From: Candidatus Schekmanbacteria bacterium | Lineage (GTDB): Bacteria > CSSED10-310 > JACPHN01 | NCBI GenBank assembly: GCA_016188575.1 | Contig: JACPHN010000195.1 | Coordinates: 1-52,745, forward strand | Length of the DNA stretch: 52,745 nt | Direction of reading: 5' to 3' | Part shown: positions 40,589 to 50,061 of the stretch, piece after piece | Numbering within the stretch: position 1 is the stretch's first letter | Layout of the letters: each line of letters starts with the position of its first letter | Position numbers and translations under genes: made by a program | Notes under the pieces: generated by a model | Told to the model about the DNA's origin: nothing | Databases searched by the model: none | Seen by the model: only the letters and a program-made list of their open reading frames with translations

Positions 40589-42052
40589 CTACCGCGCGCT
40601 GCTCAGCTCGCGAGGCGCCTGGCCGAGTCGGACGAGGTGCCCCTGCAGGCTCATGTGGAGAACCTCCACCGTGCTGTCCAGCTCCATCGCCTGCGCGGCG
40701 AGCTGCTCGCTTGCCGCGGCGGACTCATCGGCAGCCGCAGAGTTTCGCTGCGTCACCTTGTTCATCTCGGACACGGCGATGTTGAGCTGCTCGATCCCCT
40801 TGGACTGGTCGCGAGCCGCGTTGGAAACCTCGGCGATCAGCTTGTCCACGGTATCAATCCGGCCGAGCAGGCGATTGAGGTTGTCGCCGACCTCGCTGCT
40901 CATGCCGACGCCCGCTTCCGCGGCGGCGCGGGATCCCTCGATCTGCTCGGCGGTGGATTTCGCCGCGTCCGCGCTCCGCTTTGCGAGGCCGCGGACTTCT
41001 TCGGCAACGACCGCGAAGCCTTTTCCTGCTTCTCCGGCCCGCGCCGCCTCGACCGCGGCATTCAGCGCGAGCAAGTTAGTCTGAAAGGCGATCTCGTCGA
41101 TGGTGCGGACAATACGAGCGGTCTCGTCGGCGGCAGCTCTGATCTTGGTCATGGCCTCCGACAGGCGCCGCATGGACTCGTGTCCGCGGTTGGCCTCGTG
41201 GTTCGCCGCGCTCGCCATCTCGCTCACGCGCTGCGCGGCGCTGGCCGTGTGGCTGGTGACCGTGCCGACTTGCACCAGAGACGCGGCGGTTTGTTCGAGA
41301 GTTGCCGCCTGGTCGCTGGCGCCGCCTGCGAGCTCCTGGCTGGCTCTGGACACCTGCTCGGCGACCTCCCTGACCTGACGTGCTCCTTTCTGAAGCCCGC
41401 TGATCACGTCGCCGAGCGTCTTCGTAACGCTGATGATGGCGACGATCAACAACGCGGTGGCGCTGAGCCCGCCGAGCACGCCGGCCGCCTGCAAGTAGAA
41501 AAGCTGCACGTACATGGTTTCCCGCTGCTTTCCGAGGGTCGTGGCGACGGCGTCGAGCCGCGCTCTCAGCTCGTCCTGTTGTTGCCGCACCGCGTCGAGG
41601 TCGAAGCGCTTCGCCGCCGGGTCGTTGGCTACTGCGAGCAGTGGGGTCTTGAGGGCTTTCCACGTCGATACCACGTGCTCGATCTGGGCGCGGGCCGGCT
41701 CTTCGGCGCGTACCAGGATGTTCGGGCGCTGCTCGCCGAGCGATCCGAGCCCGGCGGGCAGCGTGCCGCCCTTGGCGAGCACCTCGACAAGCTTGTCGAA
41801 GGTATCGGCGCTCTGGCGCAAGCGGCGTCCGCGCCCCGCGGCATCGCCATCGGCGAGCAGATCGCCGCCGCTGAGGACAAGGAGCTGGTGGATCATGAGC
41901 TGGCACAGCTCGACCGCCTGACCGACGCCGAGGAGCTGGGCGTCCTTGCGGTAATGACTGACGTATAGCGTGCTGCAGAAGATGAGAACGATGATTGCCG
42001 GAAGAATCAGGGCGGGAACCAGGAGCTTTTGTCGCATGGTGAGATTCATCAT
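40589..42052 (-). CDS. Methyl-accepting chemotaxis protein
   Basis: 487 residues. Two TM helices (about 10-30 and 190-212) frame a ~160-residue helical periplasmic sensor that resembles the PilJ-type sensor (repeated helices, GGDLLADGD, then a Gly-rich turn GGTLPAGLG). The cytoplasmic signalling domain has the hairpin tip [20 protein letters not shown], then [15 protein letters not shown], flanked by methylation helices rich in Ala and Glu/Gln. No clear HAMP is seen between TM2 and the helices. Given pili elsewhere in the window, a Pil-Chp-like role is possible. No che genes adjoin it. Confidence 0.92.
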   Translation of the reverse strand: MMNLTMRQKLLVPALILPAIIVLIFCSTLYVSHYRKDAQLLGVGQAVELCQLMIHQLLVLSGGDLLADGDAAGRGRRLRQSADTFDKLVEVLAKGGTLPAGLGSLGEQRPNILVRAEEPARAQIEHVVSTWKALKTPLLAVANDPAAKRFDLDAVRQQQDELRARLDAVATTLGKQRETMYVQLFYLQAAGVLGGLSATALLIVAIISVTKTLGDVISGLQKGARQVREVAEQVSRASQELAGGASDQAATLEQTAASLVQVGTVTSHTASAAQRVSEMASAANHEANRGHESMRRLSEAMTKIRAAADETARIVRTIDEIAFQTNLLALNAAVEAARAGEAGKGFAVVAEEVRGLAKRSADAAKSTAEQIEGSRAAAEAGVGMSSEVGDNLNRLLGRIDTVDKLIAEVSNAARDQSKGIEQLNIAVSEMNKVTQRNSAAADESAAASEQLAAQAMELDSTVEVLHMSLQGHLVRLGQAPRELSSAR

Positions 42053-42213
42053 CAGCGCCTCGAGAGCATCAACAACAAAGTGCGAACGCCGCGGCAGGAG
42101 TATAGCAGCAGCGCTGCAGCGCTACACGGAGGAGGGCGGGTGCGCGGCTCCGGTGCGTGGAGCCGCCGTTGCTTGCCGGGTTCGGCGGTAGTAAACTCTC
42201 GTCGCGACAGCAA

Positions 42214-42298
42214 GGAGGGGTGGCCGAGTGGCCTATGGCGGCGGTCTTGAAAACCGTTGACCCGCGAGGGTCCGGGGGTTCGAATCCCTCCCCCTCCG
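42214..42298 (+). tRNA. tRNA-Ser (anticodon TGA)
   Basis: Acceptor GGAGGGG (42214-42220) pairs with CCCCTCC (42291-42297), with discriminator G at 42298. The D-arm has TGGCCGAGTGG, the anticodon loop CTTGAAA gives TGA (42248-42250), a long variable arm follows (GACCCGCGAGGGTC) as in class II serine tRNAs, and the T-arm has GGTTCGAATCC. CCA is not encoded. It reads UCN codons, mainly UCA and UCG. Confidence 0.96.
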
Positions 42299-42371
42299 CT
42301 TTGATGATGGCGTCGAAAGCGGGATCTGTTGCCGGGATCGGCCGCCATAACGTCTTCATTTCTGCAGGGCA

Positions 42372-43682
42372 ATGACCGACCTTTTCAAGCTATCCGTCGC
42401 GCACATCGAGGATCCGGACGATCCTGCGATCCTCGAAGCCCCCGGCGATACCGCGCTGGAGGAAATTCACAACCTGATCCAGCATGCCTTCTGCTGGGAC
42501 TCGAACCACCTCTACGCGTTCTTTCGCTCCGGGGAGTGCTGGGATTACACCACGGAATATGCCGCGAGGTTGCCGGAGCCGCCGTTTTTCGGTCCACGGC
42601 GCCCCATCGCCGGACTTGCCTGCGAGACCTCGCTGGGGTCCCTGCGACTCGCGCCCGGCACCCGTTTCCTCTATCTTTTCGACTACGGCGACGAGCATTG
42701 CTTTACCGTCGAAGTCCTGGGCATGGCAACCGATGTCGTGTCATCTCCGGTCGAGCTCCATATCGTCAAGGTGCCGGATTCGCCGCTCAAGCAGTATCAT
42801 TCGTACGGCCGGGAGGCGGAGGAGGAGCGCGAAGGCGAGGCGGAAACGCTGGCCCCGACCATGCGGGATGAACCAGCGGTCGAGGACGTGACCCCGGAAC
42901 CAGCCTTCGACGGGGGGCTGCTTCTCGACCGGGGTGCTCCCTACCCGTGGCCGCTGGATCGCCTGCTCACTCTCGGCGACCCCGACGAGCTACCCGAGGA
43001 CTTCTACGCGACCTTCCCCGTCACTCGGGAGGATGCTCCCGCGCTTGCCGAAATGGCGCGCGACCGGCGACTCGCGCTGGAGCCGGCAGATCAGGTGGAG
43101 GCCGACGCGCCGACACATGCGGTGAGGCTCCTCGTGCAACTCGAGGCGGGTGAGGCGGTCGCGGGGCTGGTCCCACTCCTGAACGCCTATGACAAGACAA
43201 GGGAGATCGAGCTCTCCGATGCCCTCGAGCTCATCGGTGCTCCCGCCATTCCCCGATTGCGGGACGCCATGCGGGACGGTCGCTACTCCTCGGATGTTCG
43301 CAGCGTTGCCGCGAACACGCTGGCCACGATCGCGGTGAAGCACGAGGAGACCGCCGCGACCGTGCAGGACATCTTGGTCGAGACGCTCGGGCGGTACGCG
43401 CACAATCCGATGGTGCTCAACACGACGCTCGCGGAGTTCCTGCTCCAGCGCCGGACGACGGGAATCCTGCCGCTCCTGCGCGAGGCCTACGCAGCTCACA
43501 GCGTCTCGTGGCGAGAGCTGGGGCGGTGGAAAGGGATCCTGGCCCACCTCGGTGCCAGCCGGGACCGGAGGACGAACCGATCATCGCTCTCCAGCCGATC
43601 GCCCCGGAGCAGTCGCTCAAGCGACCGCTCATCCCGACCGGCGGTTCCCATGACCAGAGCTTCACGGAGCATCGGTCGCTGA
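42372..43682 (+). CDS. pRiA4b ORF-3-like protein with HEAT repeats
   Basis: 436 residues as an open frame. Residues ~30-125 match the plasmid pRiA4b ORF-3 family ([35 protein letters not shown]), of unknown function. After an acidic linker come HEAT-like helical repeats ([35 protein letters not shown]). The last ~50 residues are a Ser/Arg run with no family look, while a better C-terminus is found in another frame from about 43559 (next entry). The frame therefore appears broken near 43555-43565. It starts 74 bases after the tRNA. Confidence 0.8.
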   Translation: MTDLFKLSVAHIEDPDDPAILEAPGDTALEEIHNLIQHAFCWDSNHLYAFFRSGECWDYTTEYAARLPEPPFFGPRRPIAGLACETSLGSLRLAPGTRFLYLFDYGDEHCFTVEVLGMATDVVSSPVELHIVKVPDSPLKQYHSYGREAEEEREGEAETLAPTMRDEPAVEDVTPEPAFDGGLLLDRGAPYPWPLDRLLTLGDPDELPEDFYATFPVTREDAPALAEMARDRRLALEPADQVEADAPTHAVRLLVQLEAGEAVAGLVPLLNAYDKTREIELSDALELIGAPAIPRLRDAMRDGRYSSDVRSVAANTLATIAVKHEETAATVQDILVETLGRYAHNPMVLNTTLAEFLLQRRTTGILPLLREAYAAHSVSWRELGRWKGILAHLGASRDRRTNRSSLSSRSPRSSRSSDRSSRPAVPMTRASRSIGR

Positions 43683-43777
43683 GCGCGAAGCAGGCGGCAC
43701 GCGCCAAGGTCAAACGAAAGGCCGCGCGAGCCGCCTCCAAGCAGCAGCGGAAGAAGTCTCGCAAGGGCAAACGGTGA
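43559..43777 (+). pseudogene. Out-of-frame C-terminus of the pRiA4b ORF-3-like gene
   Basis: This frame reads [20 protein letters not shown]..., ending in a strongly basic tail (KQAARAKVKRKAARAA, then KQQRKKSRKGKR), a natural protein end. It joins onto ILAHLGAS of the upstream frame after a small shift near 43555-43565 (GGTGCCAGCCGGGACCGG). Either a real frameshift mutation, a sequencing error, or less likely recoding; no slippery heptamer is evident. Confidence 0.6.
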
Positions 43778-43928
43778 GCGTATCCACCGTGCCACCTCTC
43801 GACCTCGGCGTCCAGGCCAGAAGAGGAGGTACCCGGCGGGCCGGCCGCGATGGACCCGATCGTGGTCTTGCCCGCGCAGCTTACGCCAACGAGAAGGCTC
43901 TCATCGAAGCAGCACCATCCGCGCCGCC

Positions 43929-45152
43929 TCACCCTTTGCCATGGAGGTTCTCCCACCGCTCGCCCGCGCGGACTTGGGCGAGCAGGAAACGGATACCCTG
44001 ATTGTCCGTTGGGTTGAGCCAGAGCATCCGTTTGAACAGCGCCGTGGCCTCTTCTCGGCGGCCAAGGCGCCAGAAACAGAGCCCGAGGCCGTGCATGCAG
44101 CGAAGGAATGGGCGATTGTCGATACGGCCCCAGGGAAGAACGCCTCCGAAGTCGTAGCCGAGGGAGAGCTCGCCAATGCGCACGCCCGCTTCGTAGTGGC
44201 GCATGGCATCCTCGGGATGTTGGTCGAAGTCAAGATTGCCGAGGTGCGCATGCGCGCCGAGACAGCGGAGGTCGACCGCCAGCATCTCGACAAGGAGCTT
44301 CCGTGCACCTAGCCGGTCGCCGGCTGCGTGCAGCTCGCTCGCCTCGAGCACCGGATCGCTGACCCAGTCCACGGGGTCGGCGCCAGGGTGGACCTGCTCC
44401 ATCTCGAAGGACGAGCGTGGCCCAGCAGCGACGATAGGCGTCGCCCACTCTGCGCGCGGCTCGCCTTCCCCTCCCCAGTACTCCTCGCTCGGATCGCACT
44501 GCCATTCGTCCCGAAGCTTCAGGGGCAGGAGGCCGAGCGCCTCCACGTCGAGGCGATGGCTCTCCACGTCGCCCGACAGGTATGGGTGGCCGGCGTAACA
44601 CCACTGTTTTCGGGCGCGGACCGTAATGATCTCTCCCGGCACCATATTCCATACGTCACCCGAGCGCAGCGTGATCTCGCGCTCCGACCCGAGGATGCGA
44701 CACCGGGCCGCTCTCTCCTTGGGCGCCAGCACGACGAGCTCGATCGGGGTGTCCAGGTCGAGCTCGTTCGCGGCCACCTTGTGGCGGCGCGGGCGGCCTT
44801 TTGGGTCCGCCATGGCGGCCGGTGCCGGCTCGAGGCTCAGCCACCTTCGGTAGGCGGCGACGTATCGGGCGCCCTCCGAACCATCGGCGAAGCAGACCTC
44901 GGACGCGGCTACCACGTGCTCGCTGCCATCTTGGCGCGCACACCGGGCCGTCAGCCCGCGTCGCCTGTTGCCGTCGTAACCGATTTCGACCACCGCTACC
45001 GGCTCAGCGATCACCAAGGCGTCGGCTGGGAGGGACACGTTCTCCCTGAACGCCTGCCGCAGCGCGCGCAACTGCTCGTCGTCGCCGTCGGCATCATTGA
45101 GAATCACGTAAAGGAGTGCCTCGATTTCTTCCGGTGGCGCTGTCATGCTCAT
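43929..45152 (-). CDS. Cytoplasmic TPR-containing protein
   Basis: 407 residues with no signal peptide or TM helix. The N-terminal two thirds has conserved-looking but unnamed sequence. The C-terminal ~130 residues have TPR-like helices (HAHLGNLDFDQHPEDAMRHY, CMHGLGLCFWRLGRREEATA) ending LWLNPTDNQGIRFLL, a pattern seen in bacterial TPR proteins of unknown role. It is convergent with the pRiA4b-ORF3-like gene. Starts at ATG 45152, with another ATG two codons on. Confidence 0.7.
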   Translation of the reverse strand: MSMTAPPEEIEALLYVILNDADGDDEQLRALRQAFRENVSLPADALVIAEPVAVVEIGYDGNRRRGLTARCARQDGSEHVVAASEVCFADGSEGARYVAAYRRWLSLEPAPAAMADPKGRPRRHKVAANELDLDTPIELVVLAPKERAARCRILGSEREITLRSGDVWNMVPGEIITVRARKQWCYAGHPYLSGDVESHRLDVEALGLLPLKLRDEWQCDPSEEYWGGEGEPRAEWATPIVAAGPRSSFEMEQVHPGADPVDWVSDPVLEASELHAAGDRLGARKLLVEMLAVDLRCLGAHAHLGNLDFDQHPEDAMRHYEAGVRIGELSLGYDFGGVLPWGRIDNRPFLRCMHGLGLCFWRLGRREEATALFKRMLWLNPTDNQGIRFLLAQVRAGERWENLHGKG

Positions 45153-45481
45153 GGTGTGGACTCCGCTCGCCGGCGAAAGGGCTCTTTGCTCCGTCCCGTT
45201 TGATGGCCAGTAATCGCGGTCGCCGATTCAAGAGACCCCTTCTATAGCCGATGCCACCGGACCTGGCAACCCCGCCGATGCCGACCTGAGTCCACCTTCC
45301 GGTCTCCTGCACGCCGCGCGGAATGCGCATCACGAAGACGCCCACCTCACCTCTTTCACGGGTAGGTTTTTCGGCGTCGGCCGAATGTCGGGTTTCGTCC
45401 TTTACCTTTCTTCCTGGCAGAGCCTGCGGTGAGCAGAGGCGCGATTCACCGCGCCCCAATGCCGGGCTGGGGATAATCGCG

Positions 45482-45544
45482 GCCGGCTGGAAGCCGGCCC
45501 CACTGTCAAGCTCCTCCAAACTGTGGAGCCGGCTTCCAGCCGGC
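45482..45544. repeat. Long intergenic hairpin (17-bp perfect arms)
   Basis: GCCGGCTGGAAGCCGGC (45482-45498) is perfectly inverted at 45528-45544, and after one mismatch CCAC/GTGG (45500-45503 with 45523-45526) extends the stem. GGCTGGAAGCCGGC-type sequences recur as dispersed repeats in many GC-rich genomes. It lies in the 600-nt gap 45153-45752, which otherwise shows only the promoter at 45592-45620 and no convincing gene. Confidence 0.75.
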
Positions 45545-45591
45545 GGTTGGCGGCGCAAGGTGTAAAGCAGATTCGGTCGACGCCGATTTCC

Positions 45592-45620
45592 TTGACACGC
45601 CGCGCGCGTTGCCATATCTT
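45592..45620 (+). promoter_or_regulatory. Promoter of the polysaccharide operon
   Basis: TTGACA (45592-45597), exactly 17 nt, then TATCTT (45615-45620), a good sigma-70-type promoter with transcription expected from about 45627. This rules out the most upstream start of the next open frame (45609) and leaves a leader of about 125 nt before ATG 45753. Confidence 0.7.
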
Positions 45621-45752
45621 CCGTGCACTTGGTGCCGGCGCGCTTCTCCTGCACGGCCGACGGATTCTGCAAGCCAGCGGCCACCTCGTGTCGCCCGCCC
45701 GTCTTCCTGCTTCGGAGACCGGCGAGCGCCGGGAAACGGCGGTGCACCGAGG

Positions 45753-47132
45753 ATGTTTCTTCGCGACGGCCATGCAAGGCTTCTTCTCAATAATCTGAGG
45801 CAAATCCTGGCACAGGTACATGAGCATCAATTGGGCCGCGGCGAGGTCGTCTCCTTGCTCGTGGCGCTTCGCGAATCCTGGCTGCTGATCGTGGCGGTCG
45901 CTATTTGCGGCGGCGTCCTCGGCCTGCTGGCCGCGCGCATGCGGCCATACCGCTATCGCGCCAGTAGCTGGATCCTGGTGGTCGAGCCGCGAATCGCGGG
46001 TTCATACAACGCCGTCGATTTCAACCTGACTCCGATTCGGTCGTATCGACCGCTGTTCTCGGCGCCGGACGTCTGTGGTCCGTGTCTGGATATTCTGCGT
46101 GGCGCGGCGCCGGCTCCGCTCGACCTCGACGCGGTGGCGCGCGGCCTCGAGATCAAGATGCCGGAGCACACGCGCGTGCTCGAGGTCTCCTATGAAGCAG
46201 CGACGGCCCAGGCCGCGTCGGACTTCGTCAACTGCATCGTCGGCGGCGCCGTGGACGCGAACCGCAAGATCAACGAGGCGCTCGCCAAGAGCGTTCTGGA
46301 GCTGAGCGAGGCGGCATACGCGACCGCTCGGCAACGCGCCGACGAGCTGGAGGCGCGGCTCCGGGAGGTGCGCGAGCGCGCCAACATCGAGTGGTTGAAG
46401 GCCGAAATGCGCTCGACTCACGCTGTGATCTCCCAGGTGGAGCAAGAGGAGCAGCGCCACGCCCTGCGCCTCGCCGAGGCTCGCAGCCGCCGTGCGACGT
46501 TTGCGAAGGTGATGGCGGAGCAGCCCGCGTTGCGCACGCTGCGGAGCGCCGTGGCCGATTCGGCGAGCACGCTTGCGGCGATCGACCGCGCGGGAGTTGA
46601 CGCCGGCGCGGGTGCCGCGGTTGTCCACGAAGAGGCTGATCCGGTCCACGACCTGGCGCGGCGCGGCGTGGCTGAGGCCACCGCGGAAGAGGCGGGGGCC
46701 ACTGCGGCGCTTGCCGAATCGCGGCGGCTGCGGCAAGCGGCTTCCCGCGAAGCGACGGCGCGGGAGGCTGCGATCGCCAGGGTGGAGCTCGAGCTGGAGC
46801 TCCTTCAGAAAAGCTTTGAAGGCGCCACGATGGCGTTGTGGGAGATTCAGAAGCGGCGGGGCCTGGCGCCTCTGGAGACGGCTACAAAGGCATTCGAGCT
46901 CATCCCCATCCACGCGGCAACGCCGCCGAGCAGCCCGAGCTCGCCGCCGCCGTTGCTGACGGCCATGGCCGCAGCGGTTATCGCCGGGGCCTGCGCGGGC
47001 CTCTACGTGTTGTCGACCCCTGGCGGGCGGGGAACGAGCACGGGAAGAGCCGCATCGCCGCCGGCGCTCGCCGCCTCCCCCCTCGATCCGGGCCGCGTCG
47101 AAGAGGTCCGTGGATCGGCGAACCGTTCGTGA
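45753..47132 (+). CDS. Wzz-like polysaccharide chain-length/co-polymerase protein
   Basis: About 459 residues. One TM helix near the N-terminus (SWLLIVAVAICGGVLGLLAA) and one near the C-terminus (LLTAMAAAVIAGACAGLYVL) flank a large periplasmic region with long Ala/Glu/Arg-rich coiled coil (about residues 160-390). This is the PCP layout of Wzz and related proteins that set chain length of surface polysaccharide. No C-terminal tyrosine kinase domain is fused. ATG 45753 is the first ATG in frame after the inferred transcription start; its ribosome site is poor. The stop overlaps the flippase GTG. Confidence 0.82.
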   Translation: MFLRDGHARLLLNNLRQILAQVHEHQLGRGEVVSLLVALRESWLLIVAVAICGGVLGLLAARMRPYRYRASSWILVVEPRIAGSYNAVDFNLTPIRSYRPLFSAPDVCGPCLDILRGAAPAPLDLDAVARGLEIKMPEHTRVLEVSYEAATAQAASDFVNCIVGGAVDANRKINEALAKSVLELSEAAYATARQRADELEARLREVRERANIEWLKAEMRSTHAVISQVEQEEQRHALRLAEARSRRATFAKVMAEQPALRTLRSAVADSASTLAAIDRAGVDAGAGAAVVHEEADPVHDLARRGVAEATAEEAGATAALAESRRLRQAASREATAREAAIARVELELELLQKSFEGATMALWEIQKRRGLAPLETATKAFELIPIHAATPPSSPSSPPPLLTAMAAAVIAGACAGLYVLSTPGGRGTSTGRAASPPALAASPLDPGRVEEVRGSANRS

Positions 47133-48724
47133 GCTGCGGGAGTAGGACGACGGGGACGAGCGGAGCGCCCCAGGAGCCGGCTGGTCTGCGCCCGGCCAAC
47201 CCGTCTGAGCCCGCCGCGCCGCGCCCGAGTCTGTTTGTCGGGCTCATCGGCCTGAGCACGGCCGCCGCGTTTGTCGGCTTTCTCCGAGAAGTGGTCATCG
47301 GTGCCTTTTTCGGTGCAAGCAAGGCGACCGACGTCTATTTCGCGGCGCTCGCCGTGCCCTTCGTCGCCTCCCACGTCGTCGTCGCCGGTGCGCTCGTCCC
47401 GCCCATCACCGCGCATCTCGCGGCGCTGGTCGCGCGCGATGAGCAAGCGGATGCGGCGCGCGCCGTTCGCCGCGCGCTCGCCATCACGTTGCTTGGCGGC
47501 GGCGCCCTGGTAGGCCTCGCCGAAGCGCTCGCCGAACCTCTCGCCGGGCTTCTCGCCCCCGGCTTTTCCGGCCAGCACGCGAGCGCCATGGCAACCCAGC
47601 TTCGCATTCTTCTGCTCTTTGGCCTGCTTGCGTCGCTGTCCCTGATGCTCAACGGCGTTCTCACGGCGACCGGCGCCTACCGCAGGCCCGTGGTAGCGGT
47701 GCTATTGGGCAATGTAGCTTCCGTGTTGTGGGTGCTGGTGGCAGGAAACGCCTTGGGCGTAAGCGCGGCGTCCTGGGGCCTGGTTTGTGGAGCGCTGGTG
47801 TCGCTCGGGGTCAACGCCTCCGGCCTTCGCGGCTCCGGCCTGCCGGTCACTATTCGGCCGGCCGTGCCGCTCACGGCCGCGCAGCAGCACTTGCCGGGTG
47901 GTAGAATGGCGCTGCTGGCGATCGCTCTGGCTGCCGGCGGCGCCATTGAGCTGGCAGAGCGCTTTATCGCCTCGTGGTCGTCGGCTGGAAGCGTGTCGCT
48001 GCTCTTCTTCGGCAGCAAGCTCGCGCAGTTTCCGGCGAAGCTCGTTGCGATTCCCATCGCCTCCGTTGCGTTGCCGCGTCTGGTCAATGCGCTCGAACGG
48101 CAGGGTCGTGAGCTCGGCGCGGGCGCGGCTCAGGAGGTGGCAAGTAGCGCGAAGTGGATTCTCGTGTTGCTCGGGTACGGCGCTGCAGTTGCGGCAGGGG
48201 CGGCAGGGCCGATCGCGGCGCTGACCTTCGGGCACGGAAAATTCGGCCCGGCGGAGCAGGAGGTATTGGGGATCGTGCTGGCGACGTTCGCACCGACGGT
48301 CATCGCGGCGGGCCTCGTCGAGTATGGCACCAAGATTGCGTTGGCGACACAGCGGCTCCGCGGGCTCGTCGCCGCGCAAGTGGCGGCAATGGTCACTTAC
48401 CTGGTGCTGGCGCCGCTGCTGTCTCGGTTTGGCATCCAGGGTCTGGCGGCGGCGCGGACTGCGGCCTGGTGTGTCGCTGCCGCCGGCCTGTCGGTCACCC
48501 TCGCCCGCGTCGATAAGCGGCTGGCGCTCGGGACCCAGCTCGTGCGTCTTGGTTGCGTGTGCGCGCTCGTCGGCTACGAGGCATACCTGGTCGAACGCCT
48601 TGCTCCAGGCGGGCCCTTCTTGCGCGTGGCGCTGACCCTGGCGGTCACCGGCCCAAGCTATCTCGCGCTGGTGCGATACGCTCTGCGCCTGCCCACCGAA
48701 GCCTTGCTGCCGCGGCCATGCTGA
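47129..48724 (+). CDS. MurJ/Wzx-type (MOP superfamily) flippase
   Basis: About 531 residues with some 13-14 predicted TM helices. The N-terminal FVGFLREVVIGAFFGASKAT, followed by DVYFAALAVP, matches the MurJ/MviN lipid II flippase family, as do LVAIPIASVALPRLV and FGHGKFGP. In this operon it more likely moves an undecaprenyl-linked polysaccharide unit than lipid II, though housekeeping MurJ cannot be excluded. GTG 47129 overlaps the previous stop (GTGA). Its own end overlaps the next gene by 7 bases. Confidence 0.9.
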   Translation: MSCGSRTTGTSGAPQEPAGLRPANPSEPAAPRPSLFVGLIGLSTAAAFVGFLREVVIGAFFGASKATDVYFAALAVPFVASHVVVAGALVPPITAHLAALVARDEQADAARAVRRALAITLLGGGALVGLAEALAEPLAGLLAPGFSGQHASAMATQLRILLLFGLLASLSLMLNGVLTATGAYRRPVVAVLLGNVASVLWVLVAGNALGVSAASWGLVCGALVSLGVNASGLRGSGLPVTIRPAVPLTAAQQHLPGGRMALLAIALAAGGAIELAERFIASWSSAGSVSLLFFGSKLAQFPAKLVAIPIASVALPRLVNALERQGRELGAGAAQEVASSAKWILVLLGYGAAVAAGAAGPIAALTFGHGKFGPAEQEVLGIVLATFAPTVIAAGLVEYGTKIALATQRLRGLVAAQVAAMVTYLVLAPLLSRFGIQGLAAARTAAWCVAAAGLSVTLARVDKRLALGTQLVRLGCVCALVGYEAYLVERLAPGGPFLRVALTLAVTGPSYLALVRYALRLPTEALLPRPC

Positions 48725-50061
48725 GCAAGGTTCTGGTCGCCACCGCGGTCGCCGGTCTTGGAGCGCTCGCCGTGCTCGCCACCGCCCCGCGGTTTGCGGC
48801 GCTGCTCCTGATCGGCGCGGCGTTTCTGTCGGGCATCGGCATCGCTGTCGGGGAGATGACGATGCGGCCGGAGCAGGTCGCCGGGCTGCTGGTGGCCGGG
48901 CACCTGCTACTTCGCGCTCAGGGGCTGCGCATTCCCCGGGTGACCCTGCTGGTCGGAGCCTGGCTTTCGCTCGGCATGCTTTCGGCCCTCGGCGAGTCGG
49001 GGACGAACCGCGCCGCACAGCATCTGGTGCGGTTGGCGATGACGACCGTGCCCGTTTTCGCGCTGCCCTTGCTGCTGCCGTCCGGCCAAGCGGCGAGGCG
49101 CGGCTGGGACAGCTACGTGTGGTGCGGCGCGCTGGCGTCGGCAGGCGGTGTGATCGCGATGGCCTCCCACGAGCTCCTGGGAACGGATTTCGGGGTCACG
49201 CACGAAGCGACGCTTGACTACGTCAATGCCCAGGGGACGCTGCTCGAGCCAAATCTCCTCGGGAGCCTGGCGGCGGCGGTGGGGATAGCGCTGCTGCTGC
49301 GGCTGACCGATGGTGAGCTCGGCGTGCGTGGGCGTGCGCTCGCCGCGCTCGGCCTGCTCGTGTCCGGGGTCGCGCTGGCCGCGAGCATGACGCGTGCGGC
49401 GTGGCTCGCCTTTCCACCGCTTGCGGCAGGCGCGTGGGTGATCGCACCCGTGGATCGGGCCAGGAGGCGCTTGCGAGCCGCGCGTCTGGCACTCTCGGGC
49501 GTGGCGCTCGCCGCCGGAGTGGCATTGGTTGTGCCCAGTCTGCAGGCGCAGCGGCCCTCCGACTTCCGCACCGGGCTCGCAGGACGGGTTACCTCCCTGG
49601 TCCGCCTTGAGGACGATCAGAACCTCGGCGTGCGTTTTCGGCGCTTCGATCGCGCCCTGGCCGAGTGGCAGCGCCGCCCGCTTTTCGGCGCCGGCCACGG
49701 GGCGATGGAGCGGCTCGCGGGCGAGGAAGACAACAGGCTGGCCTGGACCGGAAACCTCGAGGTCCACCTCCTCGTGGATACCGGCGTCGCCGGGCTGCTG
49801 CTGATCCTCGGGTTTTTCGTGGCGACCGGCATGCACCTGGCGAAGCGACTGCGGTGCGCCTGCGATGCGCTGGACAGGCGATACGCGGTCGAGCAGCTTG
49901 CGGCCGTGGCGATGCTCTTCTTGTGCTCGCAGATGACTGACTCGAGCTGGCTGGCTTCTTTCTGGGTGACACTGGGCCTCGTCCATGCGGGTGTGGCGCC
50001 GGTCGATCGGCGGAGGCCGGTGGCCGAGGCGGCTTCGGCGGCACGAGCGCCGGCGCCATGA
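48718..50061 (+). CDS. O-antigen ligase/polymerase family membrane protein (first)
   Basis: About 447 residues with 10-12 predicted TM helices. LLEPNLLGSLAAAVGIALLL and ASMTRAAWLAF are typical of the Wzy_C/O-antigen ligase family, as is the periplasmic loop with RFDRALAEWQRRPLFGAGHG followed by NLEVHLLVDTGVAGLLL. It should polymerise sugar repeats or transfer the glycan to an acceptor. The frame is open from 48553, but ATG 48718 is the coupled start. It ends in ATGA with the next gene, a second family member. Confidence 0.88.
   Translation: MLSKVLVATAVAGLGALAVLATAPRFAALLLIGAAFLSGIGIAVGEMTMRPEQVAGLLVAGHLLLRAQGLRIPRVTLLVGAWLSLGMLSALGESGTNRAAQHLVRLAMTTVPVFALPLLLPSGQAARRGWDSYVWCGALASAGGVIAMASHELLGTDFGVTHEATLDYVNAQGTLLEPNLLGSLAAAVGIALLLRLTDGELGVRGRALAALGLLVSGVALAASMTRAAWLAFPPLAAGAWVIAPVDRARRRLRAARLALSGVALAAGVALVVPSLQAQRPSDFRTGLAGRVTSLVRLEDDQNLGVRFRRFDRALAEWQRRPLFGAGHGAMERLAGEEDNRLAWTGNLEVHLLVDTGVAGLLLILGFFVATGMHLAKRLRCACDALDRRYAVEQLAAVAMLFLCSQMTDSSWLASFWVTLGLVHAGVAPVDRRRPVAEAASAARAPAP

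Noticed and set aside
45323-45565. 80-codon frame in the 45.2-45.7 kb gap
   Set aside because: It reads through the inverted-repeat hairpin and has no ribosome site or domain.
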